From an uncultured Gemmatimonadales bacterium (GTDB lineage: Bacteria > Gemmatimonadota > Gemmatimonadetes > Longimicrobiales > Gaopeijiaceae), in the NCBI GenBank assembly GCA_937919655.1, contig CALFPJ010000108.1, positions 1 through 63,675 on the forward strand: 63,675 nt of DNA, written 5' to 3'. A program made the translations under genes and the position numbers. A model generated the notes under the pieces. The model saw nothing but the letters and a program-made list of their open reading frames with translations. It did no database searches and had not been told where the DNA came from. Below are positions 52,160 through 60,188 of this stretch, in pieces; the stretch's first letter is position 1; each line of letters starts with the position of its first letter.

Positions 52160-52813
52160 ATGCGCGATCCGCCCACGAGCGACTCAGCCACCGAGGCTTT
52201 GCGGGTCTTCACGGACTTCGTGTGACCTTGGTGCTATTTGAGCGCCGGGCGCGTTCGAAGACTGCAGTCTGAATACGAAATTCGGGCGGTGTATACGTAC
52301 TTCCCCCTGCATCCTGACACGCCAGTCGCGGGTCGTGCGCTGGTAGATCTCTTTGCCGGGCGGGAGTCCATGTTCGACAACATGAAAGTGCGTCTGAACG
52401 AGTTGATGGCCGCGGAAGGGCTTGAGTACGGTGAAAGGACCCACACGTACAACAGCCGCTTGGCCCAGGAGTTGGCGGTGTGGGCGGATCGCCTTGGTGC
52501 TACGAATCTGCTTCACGATGCGTTGTTTCATGCCTATTTCGTGGACGGCCTGAATCTCGCCGATCCCGACGTGCTGATCGGAGCAGCGACGTCGTCCGGA
52601 CTCGACCCTCGCGAAGCTCGCGCGGTCTTGGACGAGCGTCGTTTTGCGGGGATCATCGATGCCGACTGGAATGCAGCGAGGCAGGCGGGCGTCAAGGGCG
52701 TGCCGACCTTCGTGGCTGCTGGGGTCGGAGTTGTTGGCGCGCAACCCTACGAGGTACTCGAGTCCCTGATGGTGCGAGTCGGAGCACGGCGCCGGGTCAA
52801 TGGAGTCGGATGA
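52160..52813 (+). CDS. FrnE/DsbA-like oxidoreductase, candidate selenoprotein (UPWC active site)
   Basis: A 217-residue thioredoxin-fold oxidoreductase of the FrnE/DsbA family. Read from the ATG at 52160, codon 22 is TGA (52223-52225), in the active-site motif FTDFV-TGA-PWCYL where relatives have CPWC. The rest of the frame is intact: LQSEYEIRAVYTYFPLHPD, THTYNSRLAQELAVWADRLG, LFHAYFVDGLN and the GVKGVPTFV cis-proline loop. A hairpin fitting a bacterial SECIS starts 11 bases after the TGA. If TGA is decoded as selenocysteine, this is a UxxC redox enzyme. If not, it is a pseudogene by TGC-to-TGA change. A frame starting at TTG 52238 would lose the whole active site. No sel genes lie in this window. 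Confidence 0.7.
52237..52259 (+). promoter_or_regulatory. Candidate bacterial SECIS hairpin
   Basis: Bases 52237-52245 (TTTGAGCGC) pair with 52251-52259 (GCGTTCGAA) in nine consecutive pairs, two of them G-U, with the loop CGGGC at 52246-52250. The stem begins 11 bases after the in-frame TGA (52223-52225), the same spacing as the minimal Escherichia coli fdhF element, and the apical loop has G at its second to fourth positions. Confidence 0.55.
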
Positions 52814-53015
52814 CCCCCGGAATGCCGCCCAGGCCGGTCTCGGCTACGATGTGTATCTGGAGGCACGCGGTGGCAGCGGTTTCGAGTTCCACTTCAAGAA
52901 TAAGCTCGATGTGATTGGCACGCGTGCGTGGGATCTGGTGGTCGTCCACAGCCAGAGCACCTAGGACCCGCAGAATCCTGAAGATCCTAGCAAGTTCCTC
53001 GCCCAGACATGCCGT
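52800..53015 (+). pseudogene. DUF4886-like gene remnant
   Basis: A 54-codon frame from 52800 encodes AAQAGLGYDVYLEARGGSGF and ends HFKNKLDVIG followed by AWDLVVVHSQST at a TAG (52962-52964). This resembles an internal part of DUF4886-type SGNH-hydrolase-like proteins. Family-like residues may continue past the TAG (DPQNPEDPSKFLAQT). The start overlaps the end of the FrnE-like gene. Both ends of the parent gene are missing. Confidence 0.5.
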
Positions 53016-53021
53016 CGTCGA

Positions 53022-54377
53022 CTACTGGAAGCCGAATACGATCGGGAAAACCACCACCACGATCCCTGCCCACACGGCGTACACCGGCAGGTACGCGGTT
53101 TGCCAACGCTCCAGCGGCGCAAAGCCTGCGCGTTTTGTGACGAACCTTCCGTAGAGCACCGCGGACCAGCCCAGGTTCACAACCAGGATCAGGTTCTCAC
53201 CGAGGGCGGCCACCCGGTTGGGGCTGAAGCCGAACTCCGTGATGCGCGCCAGGATGGCCCACAGGGCCAAGGCGTCCACAAGGAGCGCGCAGGTTACGAG
53301 CGTGAGTGACAGCACGTCGAAAAGGCCGGGCTCTTTCTGGGGGTCCCGAGCCGAGATGCTGTAGAGCAGCAGGCCCACAACGAGCACGAGGAGTAGATCG
53401 AATCCGATAAGGGCCTCCCGCTCCACCCCGATCCCGCTCCCGGTGAGCATCATGGTGGCCAAGAACGCCAACAGCAGAACGGCAAAGAGGGGTGTGAAAA
53501 TCAGGGTGAGCACCGGAGCCATGTTCTCGATGACGCTCTGCTTGGCCTCAACCAGCCAACCGGCGATGATGACTGCCCCCATGACGCCACACGGAAGCAT
53601 CCAGTCGTTCAGAAGCCACTCCGCGTCCATTCCGATGGCGCTGAAGACGAACATGGTCAGCCCCATGAGGACACCGCCGCCCGCGGCGATGAGCGCCATG
53701 TAGATAAACCACTCCCCGGAGAAGCGCACGTAGTTCATGCGGTTGTCAGGGCTCCTCCACGCGCCCCCCGCGTACCCGATGCCGACGACGAGCCAGAGCG
53801 CCATTGGAAGGTGCAGCGCCGCCAAGACCTCAGTGTTTCCAACGGTGGCGAACGGGAGGAGGTTCACAACCAGGGCGCCCACGATGAAGGGCGCCGCCAG
53901 TCCCAGCCGGCCTGCAGAGGGCATCCCCCGCTTCCACGCGAAGAACCCCGCCAGGAATGGGAGGACGAACAGGCTGATATTCCGCAGGTAGAAGGACTCC
54001 GCTGTGGCCCCACCATCTTCGATTCTCAGCCCGAAGAGCTCGGGGACCTTGATGGCCACGCCCGCGGCCACCGCCAGGCCCAGGGCGACCAGGGCCTCCA
54101 TCCTCCACTCCGCGCCGCCCTCCTCGGATTCCGGTGCCACCACCAAGCGCTTCCACAATCGCTCCGAGTACTCCGTCGCGTACTCTTGCGACAATGAATC
54201 GAGACCTCCGAGACGCTTCACGCCGATGAGGAATGCCTCGTCCGCGTCGAGTCCCGCCTCCCGTAGGTCGGCCACCTGGCTTCGCAGGTGGTCTTCGAGT
54301 TCATCCACGTCCTTCGCGTCGATGGCCTGCCGTCTGAGCACATAGGACCGCCACTCACCGATTCTGTCTTCCAGCAT
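53022..54377 (-). CDS. Polytopic membrane protein with permease prefix domain
   Basis: A 451-residue membrane protein. The first 80 residues are a soluble helical segment, IDAKDVDELEDHLRSQVADL followed by GLDADEAFLIGVKRLGG. This matches the permease prefix domain often found ahead of ABC permeases and DUF4153-like proteins. About ten hydrophobic segments follow from residue 95 to the end. No catalytic motif is visible. It lies 25 bases after a padR gene in the same direction, a common pairing in which PadR controls a membrane protein. Confidence 0.75.
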   Translation of the reverse strand: MLEDRIGEWRSYVLRRQAIDAKDVDELEDHLRSQVADLREAGLDADEAFLIGVKRLGGLDSLSQEYATEYSERLWKRLVVAPESEEGGAEWRMEALVALGLAVAAGVAIKVPELFGLRIEDGGATAESFYLRNISLFVLPFLAGFFAWKRGMPSAGRLGLAAPFIVGALVVNLLPFATVGNTEVLAALHLPMALWLVVGIGYAGGAWRSPDNRMNYVRFSGEWFIYMALIAAGGGVLMGLTMFVFSAIGMDAEWLLNDWMLPCGVMGAVIIAGWLVEAKQSVIENMAPVLTLIFTPLFAVLLLAFLATMMLTGSGIGVEREALIGFDLLLVLVVGLLLYSISARDPQKEPGLFDVLSLTLVTCALLVDALALWAILARITEFGFSPNRVAALGENLILVVNLGWSAVLYGRFVTKRAGFAPLERWQTAYLPVYAVWAGIVVVVFPIVFGFQ

Positions 54378-54402
54378 CTATTTGCCTCCCTGCAGTGAGC
54401 GC

Positions 54403-54756
54403 TCAGATCCCTAGCGGCGCGAGTTGGAACTCAAGGAACGGAGTGGCACGAAGAGCCGAGTCGACGACCTGCCACTGTCGGCGCTGACTGACGAGTTCCT
54501 CTGAGCCTATGTCGGTCAGTCGGTAGTACTTCCTCCGCCTTCCGGTTTCCGACTTGCCCCACGAGGCCTCGACGTAGCTGTTGCGTTCGAGGCGGTGGAG
54601 CACCGGGTAGAGCATGCCGTCCGTCCACTGCAGCTCACCACCCGAGAGTTCGTCCACGCGTTTGATGATTGCGTAGCCGTAACTCTCACCCTCACTGAGG
54701 ATGGACAGCACGAGTGGCGTTGCAGAGGCCGCGACGAGATCCTTTCCGATGTTCAT
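54403..54756 (-). CDS. PadR-family transcriptional regulator
   Basis: A 117-residue winged-helix repressor. Characteristic sequences are LVLSILSEGESYGYAIIKRVDEL, then LQWTDGMLYPVLHRLERNSY and WGKSETGRRRKYYRLTDIG. The C-terminal dimerisation helix is short. It should repress the downstream membrane protein gene and itself through the perfect palindrome at 54795-54830 just upstream. Confidence 0.92.
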   Translation of the reverse strand: MNIGKDLVAASATPLVLSILSEGESYGYAIIKRVDELSGGELQWTDGMLYPVLHRLERNSYVEASWGKSETGRRRKYYRLTDIGSEELVSQRRQWQVVDSALRATPFLEFQLAPLGI

Positions 54757-54794
54757 ATCGGACGCAGCTCAGGCGGTTCGGACGGCAGGCGGTG

Positions 54795-54830
54795 ATACAT
54801 AGAACTAGTATACATGGTAGTTCTATGTAT
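54795..54830. promoter_or_regulatory. PadR operator candidate
   Basis: A perfect 13-bp inverted repeat, ATACATAGAACTA (54795-54807) and TAGTTCTATGTAT (54818-54830), separated by 10 bases, lies 39 bases upstream of padR. The arms contain ATGT/ACAT as in known PadR sites. AT-rich words within (GTATACAT) could overlap the promoter. Confidence 0.7.
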
Positions 54831-55152
54831 GACAACGCTCAGCGCGTACGAAGTGGTTGGCGCCGTCCGGATGCATGCATAGAGTGCGCACCCCGGCCGC
54901 AGTGAGCTATCGTGGTCGAGCAGCGCGTATCCGCATGAGCTCTCGATGATGGCTGGCTTCAGATTCCCGAATCGCACCTGGCCCGCTCGGGCACCGTGAC
55001 TGGGATTCTGCTGGCGTACTGGTGACGGAGGCGATGTCCGCACAAGATCAGGGCGCAGCGACTGCGGCGCGGTGGCACGCCGATCCGCCCGCGTGTCGCG
55101 ACAGACCCCTCCCTCGAATGGCTGGCGACTCTGACTCAGCCAAGGATGCGAA
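54831..55152. other. Intergenic region, no gene seen
   Basis: This 322-base stretch between the PadR operator and the DUF4440-like gene contains no convincing frame. It presumably holds the rightward promoter. Confidence 0.4.
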
Positions 55153-55620
55153 GTGAAGAATGTTTTCCTATTGGCCGGTGCGTTGCTTGTCGCCGCGCCA
55201 CAAGCGGGTGCTCAGGTGACGTCCGACGAGGCCGAGATCCGACGGACGCGAACCGAGTCGAATCAGGCGATCGCACGGCACGATGTTCCCGCCGTTCTCG
55301 CGACCATGGTCGAGGACTTCCACGTCTCGATTTCGACCGGCGCCTTTCGGAGCAGCCGAGCCGAGATGGGCGAGGCATTTGCGACGCGTTTCAAGGAATT
55401 TGAGGACGCGCTCTACGTTCGCACGCCGACGACGGTGGAGATCAGCAGCGCGGGCCCGGTGGCCTCAGAAATCGGTGAATGGGTCGGGAGCTGGACAACC
55501 GCCGAGGGGCCGTTTCGCACCGGCGGCCGTTATGTGGCCTATTGGAAAAAGGTGGAAGGGAAGTGGTTGATCCATGCGGAACTGTACGTCCCTCTCTTTT
55601 GTGAGGGGGAGGGCTGCTGA
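55153..55620 (+). CDS. Exported DUF4440/SnoaL-like protein
   Basis: A 155-residue secreted protein of the NTF2-like fold. The GTG start follows AAGGA; the signal MKNVFLLAGALLVAAPQAGAQ is clear. The domain reads RRTRTESNQAIARHDVPAVL, VEDFHVSISTG, and GRYVAYWKKVEGKWLIHAELY, typical of DUF4440. Function is unknown; members bind small hydrophobic ligands or are ketosteroid-isomerase-like. Its stop overlaps the ATG of a 45-codon gene. Confidence 0.8.
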   Translation: MKNVFLLAGALLVAAPQAGAQVTSDEAEIRRTRTESNQAIARHDVPAVLATMVEDFHVSISTGAFRSSRAEMGEAFATRFKEFEDALYVRTPTTVEISSAGPVASEIGEWVGSWTTAEGPFRTGGRYVAYWKKVEGKWLIHAELYVPLFCEGEGC

Positions 55621-55757
55621 TGATGAGCGACCCGGTTTTCAAGAATCTCATCCTGATCAAACGGCAGCGACTCGCGATCCTTCAGAGACGTTCCGGCGAA
55701 CTGCGTGGGCTCATCGACCACGTCATCGAACTCATCGACCTTGAGCTGCAGGGGTAG
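55620..55757 (+). CDS. Small 45-residue protein in a tight operon
   Basis: A short frame whose ATG shares a base with the upstream TGA and which ends 3 bases before the next ATG, so it fills the gap between two real genes exactly. It encodes a basic, helical peptide: MMSDPVFKNLILIKRQRLAI, then RRSGELRGLIDHVIELIDLE and LQG. Leucine and isoleucine recur at heptad-like spacing, suggesting an amphipathic or coiled helix. It is probably a real small protein; function unknown. Confidence 0.55.
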   Translation: MMSDPVFKNLILIKRQRLAILQRRSGELRGLIDHVIELIDLELQG

Positions 55758-55760
55758 GCC

Positions 55761-56507
55761 ATGCGTGTTGCCGCGATCTATGACATCCATGGGAACCTCC
55801 CGGCCTTGGAGGCCGTCCTTGAAGAGATCCACGACGAAGGCGTAGACCGGATCATCGTGGGTGGGGACATCGTTCCAGGGCCGATGCCGAACGAGTGCGT
55901 CCAAGCGCTGCTGGACCTTCCGATTCCGGTCGACTTCATCTTTGGAAACGGTGAGACCGACACGCTTGCGCTGCACCGTGGTCAGGGCTTGGTTCGCATC
56001 CCGGCGCAGTTCCATGAGGTCATGCGGTGGGTTGGAAATCATCTCCCTCCCGAGCACTTCGTCGAGTTCGCCAAATGGCCCGCGATGGTCAGCCTCGACA
56101 TCCCCGGCGTCGGAGAAGTCCTGTTTTGTCATGCCACGCCACGCGACGACAACGAGATATTCACTCGAGTCACACCCGAAGACACACTCCGTCCGATCTT
56201 TGAGGCCACCGGCGCCGGTGTGGTGATCTGCGGCCACACCCACATGCAGTTCGACCGCACGGTGGGTTCTGTCCGCGTCGTGAACGCAGGAAGTGTGGGG
56301 ATGCCATTCGGGGAACCGGGCGCCTACTGGGTGATGCTGGGGCCGACACTCGAACTTCGACGTACGCACTACGACCTCGTGGCCGCCGACGCTCGTATCC
56401 GTGCCACCGACTATCCTCAGGTCGCGGGACTCGATGTTCTGCACCCTCCACGTGAGGCCGAGATGGAACGCCTCTTCGAGGACGCCGCACTATCGCCCGG
56501 CCGCTAA
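55761..56507 (+). CDS. Calcineurin-like metallophosphoesterase
   Basis: A 248-residue phosphoesterase with the dimetal motifs AIYDIHGNLPAL, IVGGDIVPG, FGNGETD (Asn ligand), LFCHATPRDD and VICGHTHMQFDR, ending VVNAGSVGMPFG. It is similar to the YfcE group but longer. Substrate unknown. It is the last gene of a three-gene rightward operon. Confidence 0.88.
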   Translation: MRVAAIYDIHGNLPALEAVLEEIHDEGVDRIIVGGDIVPGPMPNECVQALLDLPIPVDFIFGNGETDTLALHRGQGLVRIPAQFHEVMRWVGNHLPPEHFVEFAKWPAMVSLDIPGVGEVLFCHATPRDDNEIFTRVTPEDTLRPIFEATGAGVVICGHTHMQFDRTVGSVRVVNAGSVGMPFGEPGAYWVMLGPTLELRRTHYDLVAADARIRATDYPQVAGLDVLHPPREAEMERLFEDAALSPGR

Positions 56508-56607
56508 AGCATGGGTCGAGGAATATGTGAGGCGCTCAGTCGCGAATCACCTGAATGACATCACGAAGGACAATCCTGAGGCTAACTTGCCGCGCCTGCC
56601 CGCGTAG
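56508..56607 (+). other. Possible C-terminal gene fragment
   Basis: In the frame that passes through the end of the phosphoesterase gene, the codons to 56607 read AWVEEYVRRSVANHLNDITK, then DNPEANLPRLPA. They look like a protein C-terminus but have no start of their own. This could be the remnant of a lost gene or chance. Confidence 0.25.
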
Positions 56608-56663
56608 AGCATGGTTTAAGTCGTGTACAGCCCGCTGAGCGGGCGTCCTCAAAGGATCGACTA

Positions 56664-57830
56664 ATGGATCGTCGCACCGCGTTGAAGACCCTCACTGCGT
56701 CCGCGCTCGCCGCACCCGCAGTGCTCCGTGGTCGATATCCGCTCTTCGCGCAGTCTCCGGCCGAATACTCGGAGCGAGCGATCCGTCTTGTTCACGAATC
56801 TTCGGTGGTCGACATGCTCTGCCAGTTCCGCTTTGCCGACAGACGCGGACCGGGCACGCCGCTTGCGACACAATGGCTGCGGGACCCACTGAGCTTTACG
56901 GAAGAACACTTCCGCACTTATAAGGACTCCGGCGTGAACGTGCTTGCGCTGGGACGAGGGGCGAATTCCTTCGAGGGTGCCGTGCGCTTCTGTGCTGAGT
57001 GGAACGGTTTCATCGCCTCTCACAGCGACTGGTTCACTCGGGTGGATGACCCCCGGGACCTGGCGGCCGCGAGGGAGTCCGAGAAGATCGGTATCATGAT
57101 CACCATGCAAAATGCCGAGCATTTTCGGAACGCAGACGACGTGGATACGCTGTTTGGACTCGGCCAACGTCTCGCGCAGCTCACATACAATTTTCAGAAC
57201 CTCATCGGGGCGGGCTTCCTCGAGAACGCTGACAGCGGCCTGACCGTCTTCGGCCATGAAATCGTCGAGCGGATGCAAGCCGTTGGCATGGTCGTCGACG
57301 CCTCCCACTGCGGGGACACAACCACGCTGGATGCGCTCGACTCTGCGACGAGACCCATCGTTTTTACCCACGCCTCGTGTCGCGCGCTCATCCCAGGCCA
57401 CCTTCGTTGCAAGACCGACGACATGATTCGCCAGTTGGGCAGACAGGGCGGTGTCATAGGCATCCCGTTTATCCGTTTCATGATTCGAGGTGAGGCACCG
57501 GTTTCCGTAGATCACGTAGTCGATCACTTCTCTCACGTGGCGCGGGTGGCTGGGGTCGAACATGTGGGGATCGGTTCGGATCTCGATATCCTGGGATTCG
57601 GCTCGCCGCGCATGCCACCGGGCTCACCAGGTCCGGAAGGACAGGCGAATTTTGAGCGCTACCGGCCGTTCTTCACCGACGAGGGCTACGTCCATATTGA
57701 GGAGCTCAACCACTCCCAGAGGGTCTACGACCTTACCGAGGGGCTCATTCGGCGCGGCTTCACGGACGGCGACATCCAGTTAATGCTGGGAGGTAACTTC
57801 GTCCGCGTCCTGACGGAGTTGTGGAGCTGA
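56664..57830 (+). CDS. Exported M19 (membrane dipeptidase-like) protein with altered metal site
   Basis: A 388-residue protein of the renal dipeptidase family, with a Tat-like signal (DRRTALKTLTASALAAPAVL). The core is recognisable: LGQRLAQLTYNFQNLIGAGF, VVDASHCGDTTT with His215, PIVFTHASCRAL with His236, and IGSDLD. Yet the N-terminal HxD pair is missing (VVDMLCQF at about residue 50 instead of the usual DGHND), and the bridging Glu region reads ITMQNAEHF. It may bind one metal only or have another activity. It stands alone. Confidence 0.8.
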   Translation: MDRRTALKTLTASALAAPAVLRGRYPLFAQSPAEYSERAIRLVHESSVVDMLCQFRFADRRGPGTPLATQWLRDPLSFTEEHFRTYKDSGVNVLALGRGANSFEGAVRFCAEWNGFIASHSDWFTRVDDPRDLAAARESEKIGIMITMQNAEHFRNADDVDTLFGLGQRLAQLTYNFQNLIGAGFLENADSGLTVFGHEIVERMQAVGMVVDASHCGDTTTLDALDSATRPIVFTHASCRALIPGHLRCKTDDMIRQLGRQGGVIGIPFIRFMIRGEAPVSVDHVVDHFSHVARVAGVEHVGIGSDLDILGFGSPRMPPGSPGPEGQANFERYRPFFTDEGYVHIEELNHSQRVYDLTEGLIRRGFTDGDIQLMLGGNFVRVLTELWS

Positions 57831-57937
57831 AACGTGTCGCGCTGAGGGGGTTTACGGCAGACAACTCAGTGGACCTCACCACCCAGGCCCCGATTTCGTT
57901 AGTTTTCCTACATAACGAGGGTATCTACTCTCACCCT

Positions 57938-57981
57938 AGCGTTGGCGGTGATGCGCATGTCCTTGTGCGACTGCCAACGCT
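57938..57981 (+). terminator. Hairpin upstream of infA
   Basis: AGCGTTGGC (57938-57946) pairs with GCCAACGCT (57973-57981), with a second inner stem (GCGCA with TGTGC). A T-rich run follows (TTTCTGTT). It could terminate the dipeptidase transcript or act as a leader structure of infA, which starts 37 bases later. Confidence 0.5.
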
Positions 57982-58017
57982 TTCTGTTACCCGGGCACGC
58001 GCCCGGTCGAGGTGACG

Positions 58018-58284
58018 ATGGCTAAGCAGGAAGCAATTGAAGTGGAAGGTCTGGTGACCGAGGTGCTCCCGGACAGAAACTTTCGCGTGAAGCTACAGAA
58101 CGATCATGTCGTTCTCGCTTACGCTGCCGGAAAAATGTCCAAGTTCCGAATCCGCGTTTTGGTGGGCGACAGGGTCACGGTCGAACTGTCTCCGTATGAC
58201 CTGACGCGGGGCCGTATTACGTACCGTCACAAGGTGGCGGGAACGATGCCGCCGCCCCCACCGGGCCAGCGCCGCAGACGTTAG
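58018..58284 (+). CDS. infA: Translation initiation factor IF-1
   Basis: An 88-residue S1-fold RNA-binding protein that binds the ribosomal A site during initiation. The ATG at 58018 has GAGG upstream; two codons earlier is also possible. The core is canonical: [43 protein letters not shown] and [20 protein letters not shown]. The usual protein ends at about 72 residues; here about 15 further residues (a poly-Pro run then RRRR) follow. It is not in a ribosomal protein operon here, so it may be an additional copy. Confidence 0.92.
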   Translation: MAKQEAIEVEGLVTEVLPDRNFRVKLQNDHVVLAYAAGKMSKFRIRVLVGDRVTVELSPYDLTRGRITYRHKVAGTMPPPPPGQRRRR

Positions 58285-58353
58285 TGCCGGTCCGCTGCTG
58301 AAGTAGGTGGGCCCAGGGACGCGATGCAAAGGCGGCCCGGAGCCCTTGGGACC

Positions 58354-60036
58354 TTAGCGGCCGCGATCCTCTCGCACCGTCACCTTCTGGCCCTTGATCC
58401 TCGCTCCGCGCAGGGCTTGCATGACTTGGTCGGCGACTCCGTCGAAGACCTCGACGATGCTGAACTTCTCTGCAATTTGGATGGACCCAATCTGGCGCCC
58501 GTGAATTCCCGCTTCGCCCGCAATGGCGCCAACCAGATCTTTCGGGCGTACACCGGCAGCGCGGCCGACACCGATGTACAGGCGCTTTACGCTCCCTGAC
58601 CGTTCCGGTCCGCCCTTCCCCTTAAAGCTGGGGCTCTTGTTGGGCTGACTCCCGGCGCGCTTCTTTTCCTGGAACGGCGTTTCGGTTGGGATTTCCTCAT
58701 CGTCGGTGTCGGTGCCACTGAGGCTCGCTTCATGGCCCATCTTCACCGCGCCGAGCGCGATGTCCACGAGGTCGAACTCGTCGGAGAGGGACTCCACGAC
58801 CACACGGAAGCGCTCCAGCCCGCCCTCGAGAATGGACTCACGTACCGAAGCCCGAGTCAATTCGAGTCGACGCGCCTGTAGGTCGGCAACCGTTGGCAGG
58901 GACTCGACAGTGATCTTCTGCTTGGTCAGTCGCTCGATGTTTCTGAGCAACGAGTGCTCGCGAGGTTCCGCCAGTGTGATGGCCACGCCTTCTCTCCCGG
59001 CTCGGCCCACACGCCCGATCCGGTGCACGTATGACTTTGGCGCCGATGGAACGTCGTAGTTCACCACATGCGTCAGGTGCGAGATGTCCAGGCCCCGTGC
59101 TGCGACGTCCGTTGCGACCAAGAGATCCACCGCGTTGGCCCGCAGCTTCTTCATGGTGCGATCGCGCTCCTCTTGGGACATGCCGCCGTGCATTGCCTCG
59201 GCTCGATACCCGCGACCATTGAGCGCTTCGACGAGGTCGTCGACGTCGTTGCGGGTTCGGCAGAAGATCAGCGCGGCCTCTGGACTCTCCAGGTCGAGCA
59301 CACGCCCTAGTGCGACGAGTTTGTGCGGTCGGCGCACCAGGTAGGCGGTTTGGCGCACGAGTGGGACGTCGCCGGATGTTTCATCCTCGGCCTTGATGCG
59401 GACTTCGACAGGATCGATCAGGTACTTGGCCGCAATCGACGTGATTCGCGCGCCAAGCGTCGCGGAGAAGAGGAGCGTCTGCCGCTTCTTCGGTACCTCA
59501 GCGAGAATGGCATCCAGATCCTCAGCGAAGCCCATGTCCAACATTTCATCGGCCTCATCTAACACGAGCGCGATGAGGCCGCCGAGGTGGAGGGTGCCCC
59601 GCCGGATGTGATCTAACGCCCGCCCGGGTGTGGCCACGACGACGTCGACACCGCGCTTGAGCACCTTCAGCTGCTGGTGGAACGACTGTCCCCCATAGAT
59701 CGGCAGTACCTCGACGGACATCTCTCTTCCGTAGCGGTGCACAGCCTGGGCGACCTGCACAGCCAGCTCTCTGGTCGGCACGAGAATGAGTACCTGCGGG
59801 ACCTTCCCGCCAGTCTCGATGAGCTGGAGCAGGGGCAGAGCGAACGCGGCTGTCTTTCCCGTGCCTGTCGCGGCGAGCCCGAGCAGATCACGTCCCGCCA
59901 GTAGGTGCGGGATGGCCGCCTGCTGAATCGGTGTGGGCTCCTCATAACCAAGTAAGGTGAGCGCGCTAAGTAGTTCGGGCCCGAGGCCGAGTTCTGCGAA
60001 CGCTTGGTTCGCGGCGGGGGATGATGTTTGAGACAT
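58354..60036 (-). CDS. DEAD-box RNA helicase with DbpA-like RNA-binding domain
   Basis: A 560-residue ATP-dependent RNA helicase. The motifs appear in order: Q-motif (EEPTPIQQAAIP), ATGTGKT, PTRELA, VLDEADEML, SATLG, and HRIGRVGRAGREG. A basic/acidic linker (about 435-485) leads to a DbpA-type RNA-recognition domain (KRLYIGVGRAAGVRPKDLVG ... KVTVREDRGR). It resembles the DeaD/CsdA group, which helps ribosome assembly and cold adaptation. It faces infA convergently. Confidence 0.92.
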   Translation of the reverse strand: MSQTSSPAANQAFAELGLGPELLSALTLLGYEEPTPIQQAAIPHLLAGRDLLGLAATGTGKTAAFALPLLQLIETGGKVPQVLILVPTRELAVQVAQAVHRYGREMSVEVLPIYGGQSFHQQLKVLKRGVDVVVATPGRALDHIRRGTLHLGGLIALVLDEADEMLDMGFAEDLDAILAEVPKKRQTLLFSATLGARITSIAAKYLIDPVEVRIKAEDETSGDVPLVRQTAYLVRRPHKLVALGRVLDLESPEAALIFCRTRNDVDDLVEALNGRGYRAEAMHGGMSQEERDRTMKKLRANAVDLLVATDVAARGLDISHLTHVVNYDVPSAPKSYVHRIGRVGRAGREGVAITLAEPREHSLLRNIERLTKQKITVESLPTVADLQARRLELTRASVRESILEGGLERFRVVVESLSDEFDLVDIALGAVKMGHEASLSGTDTDDEEIPTETPFQEKKRAGSQPNKSPSFKGKGGPERSGSVKRLYIGVGRAAGVRPKDLVGAIAGEAGIHGRQIGSIQIAEKFSIVEVFDGVADQVMQALRGARIKGQKVTVREDRGR

Positions 60037-60188
60037 GTAGCCAAGATAACGGGTATTTGGAAGATAATTGCGGGGTCGGGCTCAAAGCCGTGAATCGGAG
60101 TGCGGATGGGTTTGGATACTTTGGGGTAGGAGAAATCTGCGTTAGGGGTCGGGTCCACATTTAGAACTCAGATCGGAGCGGTGCCGTC

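Noticed and set aside
52238..52813. FrnE-like gene starting at TTG 52238 as a normal short gene
   Set aside because: It lacks the first strand and the active-site motif of the fold, while the upstream in-frame ATG and the family-like residues before the TGA continue the homology.
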